A stretch of DNA of 8,265 nucleotides from Candidatus Endomicrobiellum dinenymphae (GCA_020328135.1 JAIXNA010000034.1:1-8265); one strand, 5' to 3'; positions 1 through 6,061 are shown, numbered from the stretch's first letter. Program-made: numbers and translations. Notes: a model not told the origin generated them from the letters alone.

Positions 1-1
1 T

Positions 2-327
2 GACGAGCATAATAATATTGTTGAAGACAATAAATTACTATGCGATACGTTAGAACCAAGCAAAATGTCAGGAATGCTTATACCAACAGGAAAGTATAAG
101 GTAGAAATTACCCATAGCAATAGGTTTAATAGAGACTTACCATTGCTTCTAAATGTAGCTGGTTTTACAGGAGTACGTATCCATATACAAAGGATACTTA
201 AAATTCTCGCAGGAAACATCCATAAATAAAGACATTAAAGCGCATACAAAGAATACTTAAAAGCTGCAAACTTCCCGCAAAGAACGATAAAATAGATTGG
301 GTTAGCTACTGTTGCGGCGTGTGTTAA
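2..327 (+). pseudogene. Broken DUF5675-like (phage-associated) gene, 5' end outside window
   Basis: The frame opened at base 2 reads a peptide with LCDTLEP, then MLIPTGKYKVEITHSNRF, then LPLLLNVAGFTGVRIH (ending at 184). This is the pattern I know from the DUF5675 family, small proteins common in phages and elements, whose biochemical role I cannot state. The family normally continues with RIH-x-GNT-x-KDT-x-GC-L-P-x-N. Here that tail is scattered over frames: AGN at 209-217, INKDIK at 222-239, and SCKLPAKNDKIDWVSY at 262-309, ending at TAA 325-327. The original frame instead stops at 227-229. Rejoining the tail needs removal of about 24 bases (185-208) and 22 bases (240-261) plus a small indel near 218, so the gene is dead. 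Both extra stretches contain the same 19-base repeat. The family call is from memory of its motifs. The reconstruction is my inference. Confidence 0.6.
185..262. repeat. Pair of near-identical 19-base direct repeats inside the broken gene
   Basis: ATACAAAGGATACTTAAAA at 185-203 and ATACAAAGAATACTTAAAA at 244-262 differ at one base, with 59 bases from start to start. Each lies within sequence that has no counterpart in the reconstructed DUF5675 reading frame. A weaker third resemblance (ACAAAGGAT) occurs near 334-342. They could be two insertions of a short repeat, or a local duplication. Confidence 0.6.
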
Positions 328-350
328 ATACGAACAAAGGATTATAGATT

Positions 351-608
351 TAATTAGGGGCTATCAAAGGCGCTTTATAAGCATATTCTTCAATATGTTG
401 CGTGATATTCTACAACAAAATTCTATAAATTTTCTATAAAAAAATTTATGTAGTTGATTCCGTTGATACTATTGATAAAAATTTAACGGTATTTCCGAAA
501 CGGAAAAACAGCGTTTTGTTGAAAAATCAATATATTTTGATGTTATGATGTTCGAATCCCTATCCCTCCCCGTGTTTTGCTAGGTTTAATAAGAAATAAT
601 TAGGGGCT
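351..608. repeat. 12-base direct repeat TAATTAGGGGCT, two copies flanking the tRNA-like fragment
   Basis: TAATTAGGGGCT occurs exactly at 351-362 and again at 597-608, the second copy running into the terminator hairpin. The 234 bases between them hold a TTTCCG-AAA-CGGAAA hairpin (492-506) and the tRNA 3'-end-like fragment, with no convincing gene. The longest forward open stretch there is a 38-codon frame ending near 548 with no recognisable motif and no start signal. Confidence 0.5.
550..572 (+). other. tRNA 3'-end-like fragment, possible attachment-site remnant
   Basis: GTTCGAATC followed by CCTATCCCTCC reads like the T-loop, T-stem 3' strand and acceptor 3' strand of a tRNA. The acceptor strand TCCCTCC would pair with a GGAGGGA 5' end, as is common in tRNA-Ser. 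The upstream bases (TGATG at 546-550) do not form a proper T-stem, no 5' half lies upstream, and there is no encoded CCA. This is therefore not a whole tRNA gene. A terminator hairpin follows 33 bases later, as after a real tRNA. A decayed phage-type gene lies upstream. Together these fit an integration scar in a tRNA 3' end, but a chance T-loop match remains possible. Confidence 0.4.
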
Positions 609-634
609 TCGCAATCGCGAAGTTCTTTCTTGTT
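605..634 (+). terminator. Intrinsic terminator-like hairpin
   Basis: CTTCGC (607-612) pairs with GCGAAG (617-622) around an AATC loop, with two flanking G-T wobbles. It is followed by a T-rich run, TTCTTTCTTGTTT. It closes whatever was transcribed from the left, before the ABC-F promoter. Confidence 0.5.
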
Positions 635-657
635 TGAGGTATAAAATTTGTTATAAT
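630..657 (+). promoter_or_regulatory. Promoter for the ABC-F gene
   Basis: A perfect -10 TATAAT lies at 652-657. A weak -35 TTGTTT lies at 630-635, 16 bases upstream. Transcription would start near 664, leaving a short leader of about 17 bases that contains the AGAGG ribosome site at 665-669. The -35 overlaps the T-run of the preceding terminator. Confidence 0.5.
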
Positions 658-680
658 TTTGCGCAGAGGCAAGTCCTTAT

Positions 681-2087
681 ATGCGAAAACCCATTTTTAT
701 AAATAAACTTAGCTTGTCTTTTCAAAATAAAATTTGTTTTGAAGATTTTTCGACACAAATACAACCTGGCGACCATACAGCGCTTATAGGCAATAACGGA
801 ACGGGTAAATCGTCTTTACTTAAAATTATTAAAGGTGATTTGGCTGCGTCTGGTGGCTGCATAAAAAACAATAAAGATATCGTTTTCGGTTATGTGCCTC
901 AATTAATTTATGAGTACGAAAATTTGAGCGGCGGAGAAAAATTTAACAAAGCCCTAAGCGTTGTTTTTGCAAATTGCCCCGATGTTTTACTTTTAGACGA
1001 ACCGACAAATCATTTAGATTTAAAAAACCGCAAGGCGTTAATGAAGATGCTAAGTTTTTATAAAGGAACGTTGATAGTTGTATCTCACGACGTTGAACTT
1101 TTAAGAAATTCTATTAACATATTATGGCATATAGATAACGGAACAATAAATATTTTTAACGGAAAATATGATGATTATAGACAAACAATTTCTCAAAAAC
1201 GTCAGAGTACTGAAAAAGAACTTGGCTTGCTTGCGAAAGAAAAAAAAGAAACTCATAAAGCATTGATGAAAGAGCAACAACGCGTAAAAAAAAGCAAACA
1301 AAGAGGCGAAAAGTTTGTTGAACAAAAAAGATGGCTTCCCGCTGTAGGCGATCTAAAAGAAAGTTCTGCAAAAAAAACTGCAGGAAAAAAACAAAAGGCA
1401 ATTTCAGATAGAAGAGCTTCCTTAAATGAACATCTTTCAAAGTTAAGGATCCCTGAAATAATGAAACCAAGTTTTTCTTTAACGGCAAAAGATATAGGCT
1501 CAAAAACAATTGTTTCTGTAAGCGGAGGACAAGTTGGATATCAAGATAAAATAATTTTAAGGAATATAAATATCTCGGTTTCTGGAAACGAACATCTAGC
1601 AATAACAGGCGATAACGGCTCCGGGAAGACGACTTTGCTCAAAGCAATTTTAAACGATTCTCAAATTATAAAAACAGGGATTTGGGATTTACCGCGTATT
1701 AAAGATATTGGTTATTTAAATCAAAATTACAGTTCTTTAGATTCTTTAAAAACTGTTTTAGAAACGCTTACAGATTTAGCGCCTGAAAAAACTCACGCTC
1801 AGATAAGAGATTTTTTAAATGATTTTTTATTTAGAAAAAATGAAGATGTAAACAAACGTATATCTGTTTTATCAGGAGGAGAACAATCAAGACTTTCGCT
1901 TGCAAAAATTGCGTTACAAACGCCAAGATTATTGCTTATAGACGAGATTACAAACAACATCGATTTAGAAACAAAAGAACATGTCGCTCAAGTATTAAAA
2001 GAATACCCGGGAGCAATGATAATAATATCTCACGATATTGCATTTTTGGAAGACATCGGAATTACGCATTATTACTCCGTACGTTAA
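681..2087 (+). CDS. Short ABC-F family ATPase (two ABC domains, no membrane segments)
   Basis: This 468-residue soluble protein has two ATP-binding cassettes. Known ABC-F proteins bind the ribosome and act on stalled translation or protect it from antibiotics; they are not transporters. Domain 1 has Walker A GNNGTGKSS (37-45), Q74, signature LSGGE (82-86), Walker B LLLDEPTNHLD (103-113) and SHD (135-137). A charged, Lys-rich linker spans about 165-260, the position of the ABC-F interdomain linker that reaches toward the peptidyl-transferase centre. Domain 2 has GDNGSGKTT (310-318), Q348, LSGGE (397-401), a divergent Walker B LLLIDEITNNID (417-428) and SHD (450-452). Only 39 residues separate the Walker A lysine from the signature in domain 1, against 80 in domain 2. 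No arm insertion is visible, and the protein is short for the family. The ATG has AGAGG 11 bases upstream and its own promoter. Subfamily and antibiotic phenotype cannot be told from sequence alone. Confidence 0.9.
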   Translation: MRKPIFINKLSLSFQNKICFEDFSTQIQPGDHTALIGNNGTGKSSLLKIIKGDLAASGGCIKNNKDIVFGYVPQLIYEYENLSGGEKFNKALSVVFANCPDVLLLDEPTNHLDLKNRKALMKMLSFYKGTLIVVSHDVELLRNSINILWHIDNGTINIFNGKYDDYRQTISQKRQSTEKELGLLAKEKKETHKALMKEQQRVKKSKQRGEKFVEQKRWLPAVGDLKESSAKKTAGKKQKAISDRRASLNEHLSKLRIPEIMKPSFSLTAKDIGSKTIVSVSGGQVGYQDKIILRNINISVSGNEHLAITGDNGSGKTTLLKAILNDSQIIKTGIWDLPRIKDIGYLNQNYSSLDSLKTVLETLTDLAPEKTHAQIRDFLNDFLFRKNEDVNKRISVLSGGEQSRLSLAKIALQTPRLLLIDEITNNIDLETKEHVAQVLKEYPGAMIIISHDIAFLEDIGITHYYSVR

Positions 2088-3328
2088 ATTATTCTTATTC
2101 TTACTACGGTATTTTCTGGAAAAATTGAAATATCGCCAGCGATAGGGATTTTTGCGGATTGATGAATTTTACCGGGAGCAAGTTCTTCAACAAGACGGTT
2201 GTCGTCTTTGTTATAAATTTCATTTAAAACAATTTTTACAGGTTCAAATTTAAACGGCGACAATATTTCTATCTCGTTGCCTCTTTTTAGCTTGCGTCTT
2301 AATTCTATTGTAAGCATTCCGTTGGCGTTATCTCTTACAACGCCGGCATTTCTGTAATTGCTTTTACTTGCTGTATCAACATATCCTTGAGATTCTTGTC
2401 CGGGAATGCCATTAAAAAACCCTAGAGTATACCCGCGGTTTTGCAGCGTTATTAATTCTTGCATATATTTATCAGGTTGCCAGTTATTAGAATTATTAGA
2501 ATAATCGTCAATCGCTTTGCGATATACTCTTGCTGTCTGAGCAACGTAATATTCGCTCTTATTTCTTCCTTCTATTTTAAAAGAATCTATGCCGATACTG
2601 ATAAGTTTATCCAATTGTGGCATAAGGCATAAATCTTTAGAATTTAAAATGTATGATCCGTTATCGTCTTCCTCCATTTCAAAATATTCGCTCGGTCTCA
2701 ATTCTTCTTTTAGAAGCAGTTTGCTTTTGTATTTCCATCTGCAAGAATGCGCGCACGCTCCTTGATTTGCGCTGCGCGAAGCCATAAATGCGGACATTAA
2801 ACATCTGCCGGAATAACTTATGCACATTGCTCCGTGTATAAAAACTTCAAGTCTTATATCTTTACATTTTTCTCTTATTTCTGAGGTTTCGCTAAAACTT
2901 ACTTCTCTTCCAAGAACACATGACGAAGCTCCTAAATTTTTCCAAAAATCAACAGTAAGCCACGAACAAACATTTGCTTGCGTTGAAATGTGTATAGGAA
3001 TTTGAGGGAGTTCCTTTTTTACATATTGAAATATTCCCGGATCAGAAATAATTATACCGTCAGGATTTAACACTTTAATTGTTTTTGCAAAACTCACAAG
3101 GCGCGCAATATCTTTATTATGCGAAAATAAATTAAGCGTTAAATATACTTTTTTGCCAAGATTATGGGCAAAAGAAATGCCGTTTTCCATTTCTTCTAAA
3201 GGGAATTTTGATTTTGCTCTTAGCGACATTTCAGGAACGCCTGCATAAACAGCGTCTGCTCCATAAAGGAAAGCTGTTTTTAGCCCGAAAAGAGATCCCG
3301 CAGGCAACAAAAGCTCAGGTTTTTTCAT
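2084..3328 (-). CDS. Peptidase U32 family protein, probable tRNA hydroxylation protein (TrhP/YegQ type)
   Basis: This 414-residue protein starts MKKPELLLPAGS, the usual start of the family. It matches the U32 signature as I remember it, ExFx2G[SA][LIVM]Cx4GxCx[LIVM]S, at residues 161-179 (EVFIHGAMCISYSGRCLMS). Cysteines 169, 176, 192 and 196 form the conserved set thought to hold an iron-sulfur cluster. A C-terminal beta-rich extension (about 325-414) fits the U32 C-terminal domain. E. coli YegQ (TrhP) and B. subtilis YrrN/YrrO are needed for prephenate-dependent 5-hydroxyuridine at tRNA wobble position 34. That role is the likely one here, but other U32 proteins act differently (UbiU/UbiV, collagenase-like). 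The frame is open to an earlier ATG at 3373 (15 more residues). I prefer 3328 because family similarity begins there. Neither start has a clear ribosome site. The stop (2084-2086) overlaps the stop of the convergent ABC-F gene. Confidence 0.85.
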   Translation of the reverse strand: MKKPELLLPAGSLFGLKTAFLYGADAVYAGVPEMSLRAKSKFPLEEMENGISFAHNLGKKVYLTLNLFSHNKDIARLVSFAKTIKVLNPDGIIISDPGIFQYVKKELPQIPIHISTQANVCSWLTVDFWKNLGASSCVLGREVSFSETSEIREKCKDIRLEVFIHGAMCISYSGRCLMSAFMASRSANQGACAHSCRWKYKSKLLLKEELRPSEYFEMEEDDNGSYILNSKDLCLMPQLDKLISIGIDSFKIEGRNKSEYYVAQTARVYRKAIDDYSNNSNNWQPDKYMQELITLQNRGYTLGFFNGIPGQESQGYVDTASKSNYRNAGVVRDNANGMLTIELRRKLKRGNEIEILSPFKFEPVKIVLNEIYNKDDNRLVEELAPGKIHQSAKIPIAGDISIFPENTVVRIRII

Positions 3329-3372
3329 GTTCATCAATTGTAGCAAAATCGTAAAACTACTTTTAAATTTCA

Positions 3373-3378
3373 TATAAT
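3373..3378 (+). promoter_or_regulatory. Possible -10 element for the sirtuin gene
   Basis: TATAAT lies 29 bases before the GTG start, in the gap shared with the divergent U32 gene. No good -35 is seen at 16-18 bases upstream (CGTAAA at 3350-3355). The call rests on the -10 alone in AT-rich sequence. Confidence 0.3.
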
Positions 3379-3393
3379 AATATACAACGTATC

Positions 3394-3400
3394 AAAAGGA
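3394..3400 (+). promoter_or_regulatory. Ribosome binding site that fixes the GTG start of the sirtuin
   Basis: AAAAGGA lies 7 bases before GTG 3408. No ATG lies nearby in frame, and the sirtuin fold needs the N-terminal residues encoded from here. The GTG start is therefore well supported. Confidence 0.7.
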
Positions 3401-3407
3401 ACCGTCT

Positions 3408-4145
3408 GTGAAATCTATAGAAAAAGCAGTTGAAGCGTTAAAGCAATCAAAATATATCGTTGCTTTTACAGGAGCCGGCATTTCAGCTGAAAGCGGTATT
3501 GCCCCATTTCGCGGAGAAAACGGTATTTGGAATAAATATGAAGAAAAACTTTTTGAAATAAATTATTTTACGCAACACACAAAAGAAGCATGGAGCATGC
3601 TTTGCGACGGATTTTATGAAGCTATGTTTAAAGCTAAACCAAATGCGGCGCATATAGTTCTTGCCAAACTTGAAAAAGAAGGATATATTAAAGCTATAAT
3701 TACGCAAAACATTGACGATCTTCATGAAAAAGCAGGAAGTAAAATAGTATACAAATTACATGGAAATGCATCTCAACTGCATTGCAATAATGATGGCAAC
3801 AACTATCCTGTAGCAGATTTTGATTTAACAACAGCGCCGCGCTGCAAAGTATGCAACGCTGTATTAAAACCTGATTTTGTATTTTTTGGCGAAATGTTAC
3901 CGGAATATGACATGAATATGTCCATAAAAGCCGTTTCAAAATGCGATATTGTTATAATTATCGGTTCCACAGGAGTTGTATATCCGGCTGCTTCGTTGCC
4001 ATATTATGCCAAACGTAACAATGCGGTTATCATTGAAATTAATCCAAAACCATCTGCGTTTACAAATGAGATCGCGGATATATTTATTCCAATGAAAGCC
4101 GGAGAAGCAATGCAGAAATTGATTGATATATTGTATATTTTATGA
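3408..4145 (+). CDS. Sir2-family NAD-dependent protein deacylase
   Basis: This 245-residue sirtuin, usual length for small bacterial forms, removes acyl groups from protein lysines using NAD in the cytoplasm. Motifs seen are GAGISAESGIAPFRG (22-36, NAD site), TQNIDDLHEKAG (99-110), catalytic H118 in LHGN, FFGE (159-162), GST (186-188, usually GTS) and INPKPS (211-216). The zinc module is odd. The first pair reads C126-N-N-D129 where the family has CxxC, and the second pair is C146-K-V-C149. One zinc cysteine is thus replaced by aspartate. The Tyr-x-x-Arg pair that marks desuccinylases (SIRT5 and CobB) reads Y70-E-A-M73, so a preference for succinyl groups is unlikely. It starts with GTG and is divergent from the U32 gene by 79 bases. 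A 7-base inverted repeat (ATTGTAT 4130-4136, ATACAAT 4145-4151) spans its stop. Confidence 0.9.
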   Translation: MKSIEKAVEALKQSKYIVAFTGAGISAESGIAPFRGENGIWNKYEEKLFEINYFTQHTKEAWSMLCDGFYEAMFKAKPNAAHIVLAKLEKEGYIKAIITQNIDDLHEKAGSKIVYKLHGNASQLHCNNDGNNYPVADFDLTTAPRCKVCNAVLKPDFVFFGEMLPEYDMNMSIKAVSKCDIVIIIGSTGVVYPAASLPYYAKRNNAVIIEINPKPSAFTNEIADIFIPMKAGEAMQKLIDILYIL

Positions 4146-4186
4146 TACAATTACTTTCAGACAATTATATTACAATAGCGGATCTC

Positions 4187-4200
4187 TTGCGCATGCGCAA
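4187..4200. repeat. Perfect 14-base palindrome TTGCGCATGCGCAA
   Basis: It lies in the gap between the sirtuin and transporter genes, 42 bases after the sirtuin stop. It stands out as GC-rich within AT-rich sequence. No T-run follows, so it does not look like an intrinsic terminator. It could be a protein-binding site or a small hairpin in the sirtuin transcript. Confidence 0.5.
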
Positions 4201-4275
4201 TTAAAGCGTGTTCCCGCCGATGATGTTGTTTTTGCGTTTTTGAGCGTGATGTTTGTGAGTTTGTATATATTTTAA

Positions 4276-4303
4276 TTGATAAAAAAGTAAAAAATGCTAC
4301 AAT
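4276..4303 (+). promoter_or_regulatory. Promoter of the NSS transporter gene
   Basis: The -35 TTGATA (4276-4281) and -10 TACAAT (4298-4303) each match consensus at five of six bases, with a 16-base spacer. Transcription from about 4310 would give a leader of about 85 bases rich in pyrimidines (4311-4326), before the ribosome site GGAGAAG at 4381-4387, 7 bases from the ATG. Confidence 0.65.
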
Positions 4304-4336
4304 GCGTGAGTTTCCTTTCCTTTTTTATGCATTGTA
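4298..4336. repeat. Inverted repeat over the transporter -10 (possible operator)
   Basis: TACAATGC at 4298-4305 is mirrored by GCATTGTA at 4329-4336. The left arm contains the whole -10 hexamer. The arm centres are 31 bases apart, about three helical turns. That geometry would let a dimeric regulator bind both arms across the start site, though no regulator is seen nearby. Confidence 0.4.
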
Positions 4337-4394
4337 AATTAGTTTCAGTCCCTTGTTTTTTGGGCAAAAGTAAAGATATTGGAGAAGTGGCAAG

Positions 4395-5708
4395 ATGAGC
4401 GGTATTAAAGATTCTTTTTCGTCAAAATGGGGATTGATTTTTGCCGCCGCGGGATCTGCTATAGGACTGGGAAATATTTGGTTGTTCCCTTACCGCGTAG
4501 GAGAACTTGGCGGCGCAGCATTTATAATTCCTTACGTTTTCTGTTTGGCTCTCATTGGCGTTATTGCGGTTGTGGGTGAAATGACTGTGGGGAGGATTAC
4601 AAGTTCAGGCCCTGTAGGCGCTTTTCAAAAAGCTGCAGAATTGGGCGGAATGAGAGGTAATATTGGAATAGGTTTTGGCGCAGGCTTTGGTTGGGTATGT
4701 ACTTTGGTCGCCTTGATACAAGCTATAGGGTATATACTTGTAGTATCTTGGGTTGTTAGGTTTGTCGTTGGCTCTTGCACAGGGTCAGCTTTTAGCAATA
4801 CTGGCAGTCTTCGGTATTTTAATGTAACAAGCACAACTCAAGTAATATTGTGGGTTGCTATCAGTACTGCCATAGGAGCCGTTACCATATTGAAAGGAAT
4901 TGAAAAGGGTATAGAGAAATGCTGTAAATTTATGATACCAGCAGTTCTTCTTCTTCTTCTTGTATTGGCAATAAGGGTTGCTTTTCTTCCGGGGGCGGCG
5001 GCGGGTTATAAATACCTTCTTACGCCTCGTTGGGAGTATTTATTTGACGCAAGAACTTGGATGGCTGCGTTAGGGCAGGTGTTTTACTCCTTATCGATAA
5101 GAGGATCTACTATGGTTGTGTATGGTTCTTATGCAAAAAAATCCGAAGATATAATTTCTTCCGCAAAACATATTGTTATTTTAGACACAATTGCATCCCT
5201 GTTCGCGTCTATGCTGATTATACCGGCAGTGTTTGCGTTCGGCAAAGGTCTTGATAGGGGCGAGGCTTTTCTGTTTATAACAATGCCTGAAATTTTTAAA
5301 GGCATTCCCTTAGGACAGGTCCTCATGTTGCTTTTTTTTATCGCGGTGTTTTTCGCGGCGCTTACTTCCCTTATAGGCATGTTTGAAGTTGTAGTTGAAG
5401 CGCTGCAGAATAAGTTTAAAATGACTCGTTGGTTTGCAGTAATTCTTGTTTCGGTAGCGACAGTGTTGTCGTGCAAGTGGTTTGTGGTAGGTAACATTAG
5501 AGGCGCTATAGATGTACTTTCGCTTCATCTTATACCATTGTGCGCTTTAGGCAGCGGCATATTTGTTTTTTGGATTATCCCAAAGCGTCTTGTTACAGAA
5601 GAAATTCAGAGCGGGCGTTCAAGGCCTATCGGGAAATGGGTTATACCGACTGGACGTTATATTTTCTGCGGTATTATAATTTTAATTTATGCTTTGCGTT
5701 TAAAATAA
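4395..5708 (+). CDS. Sodium:neurotransmitter symporter (NSS) family transporter
   Basis: This 437-residue inner-membrane protein has about 11 hydrophobic segments, like MhsT-type bacterial NSS. The family uses sodium to import amino acids; the substrate here cannot be read. TM1 carries AAAGSAIGLGNIWLFPY (17-33) with the unwound, sodium-binding stretch. GGAAFIIPY (39-47) starts TM2. TM6 carries GQVFYSLSIRGSTMVVYGSY (227-246). TM8 carries AALTSLIGMFE (321-331), where the Na2-site Thr/Ser lie. TM10 is about 371-394, and the last segment 416-435. Two positions are unusual. The Arg of the typical NIWRFPY (LeuT R30, outer gate) is Leu30, and an Arg sits at 236 in the unwound part of TM6, where LeuT has G258. 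The gene has a strong promoter and a good ribosome site. Transcription probably runs to the terminator at 5929-5964. Confidence 0.9.
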   Translation: MSGIKDSFSSKWGLIFAAAGSAIGLGNIWLFPYRVGELGGAAFIIPYVFCLALIGVIAVVGEMTVGRITSSGPVGAFQKAAELGGMRGNIGIGFGAGFGWVCTLVALIQAIGYILVVSWVVRFVVGSCTGSAFSNTGSLRYFNVTSTTQVILWVAISTAIGAVTILKGIEKGIEKCCKFMIPAVLLLLLVLAIRVAFLPGAAAGYKYLLTPRWEYLFDARTWMAALGQVFYSLSIRGSTMVVYGSYAKKSEDIISSAKHIVILDTIASLFASMLIIPAVFAFGKGLDRGEAFLFITMPEIFKGIPLGQVLMLLFFIAVFFAALTSLIGMFEVVVEALQNKFKMTRWFAVILVSVATVLSCKWFVVGNIRGAIDVLSLHLIPLCALGSGIFVFWIIPKRLVTEEIQSGRSRPIGKWVIPTGRYIFCGIIILIYALRLK

Positions 5709-5773
5709 GCTTAAAATGTAAGCGGCAGCAATTTGCGATATGGTTGCAAAAAACCGAAGGATGCGAGTTAAAC

Positions 5774-5836
5774 GTGAAGCGTTTAGCGTTAGTATGTTTG
5801 TTTTATTGTGTCCTTGTGTTTGTAGTGTGGTTATAA
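5774..5836 (+). CDS. Possible 20-residue membrane peptide downstream of the NSS gene
   Basis: From GTG 5774 the frame reads Lys-Arg followed by a wholly hydrophobic run (LALVCLFYCVLVFVVWL) and TAA. GAAGGA lies 12 bases upstream (5756-5761), rather far for a ribosome site. Some bacterial NSS transporters of the MetP type are paired with a tiny single-span subunit (MetS) encoded just downstream. Position, size and topology fit that idea, but I see no sequence match to MetS. The frame is open upstream into the transporter gene, so this could equally be a shadow. An overlapping ATG frame (5761-5910, 49 residues) looks less protein-like. Confidence 0.25.
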   Translation: MKRLALVCLFYCVLVFVVWL

Positions 5837-5910
5837 AAGTGTCTGTCGCCGGTTGTTGGGGTACGTGGGGAGTAGAAACCTCCGGCGGGCGTGTGTTCAA
5901 TTGGACGTAG
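5837..5910 (+). other. GC-rich, foldable intergenic segment (possible structured transcript end)
   Basis: This stretch is strikingly GC-rich for the window. CGCCGG (5847-5852) pairs with CCGGCG (5882-5887), closing a 29-base loop. The loop holds GGGG at 5858-5861 and 5867-5870, so a G-rich structure is conceivable. GTTCAA occurs twice nearby (5895-5900 and 5921-5926). It does not match tRNA, tmRNA, 4.5S or glnA-motif RNA as I know them. The rest of 5709-5928 contains only a weak TTTGC/GCAAA hairpin (5732-5750) and the possible small peptide. Confidence 0.25.
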
Positions 5911-5928
5911 TACAAAGATTGTTCAAAC

Positions 5929-5976
5929 AAAAGAAGAGCTGTCTAACAGGGCAGCTCTTCTTTTATATTATTTTTG
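5929..5976 (+). terminator. Strong intrinsic terminator
   Basis: AAAAGAAGAGCTG (5929-5941) pairs perfectly with CAGCTCTTCTTTT (5952-5964), plus a T-G and a C-G pair, around a six-base loop. It is followed by a T-rich tail to about 5976. It ends the transporter transcript 220 bases after the stop and insulates glnN. The A-rich start also makes it readable from the opposite strand, but no minus-strand gene needs it. Confidence 0.85.
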
Positions 5977-6007
5977 CTTTATAAAAACCGAAAATTGTAA
6001 AATCATA

Positions 6008-6061
6008 GACATCTTCTGCTCATTTTTTATAAATTCTATGTAATTTGACATCTGCTGATCA
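6008..6061. repeat. Direct repeat pair upstream of glnN, second copy on the -35 (possible operator)
   Basis: GACATCTTCTGCTCA (6008-6022) and GACATCTGCTGATCA (6047-6061) agree at 13 of 15 bases and start 39 bases apart. The second copy begins inside the TTGACA -35 hexamer. An inverted echo, AGATGT, lies at 6090-6095. This suggests regulator sites at the promoter, but the regulator is unknown. Confidence 0.4.

Noticed and set aside
481..575. Complete tRNA gene ending at the T-loop-like segment
   Set aside because: No 5' acceptor strand, D-arm or anticodon arm can be found upstream, and the local T-stem does not pair.
1122..1602. Two minus-strand frames inside the ABC-F gene (67 and 148 codons)
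   Set aside because: They are rich in Phe and Leu because they mirror the Lys- and Glu-rich linker of the ABC-F protein. They are shadows.
5129..5528. Minus-strand frames of 122 and 72 codons inside the NSS gene
   Set aside because: They are antisense to membrane segments of a clear transporter gene and have no motif or start signal.
5761..5910. ATG frame of 49 residues downstream of the NSS gene
   Set aside because: The GAAGG motif abuts the ATG with no spacing. The second half (Gly/Trp/Thr-rich) is the GC-rich foldable block and matches no family I know.
5700..5930. Minus-strand 76-codon frame between the transporter and its terminator
   Set aside because: It starts with TTG inside the terminator stem, has no ribosome site and overlaps the NSS 3' end. 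Its composition is not protein-like.
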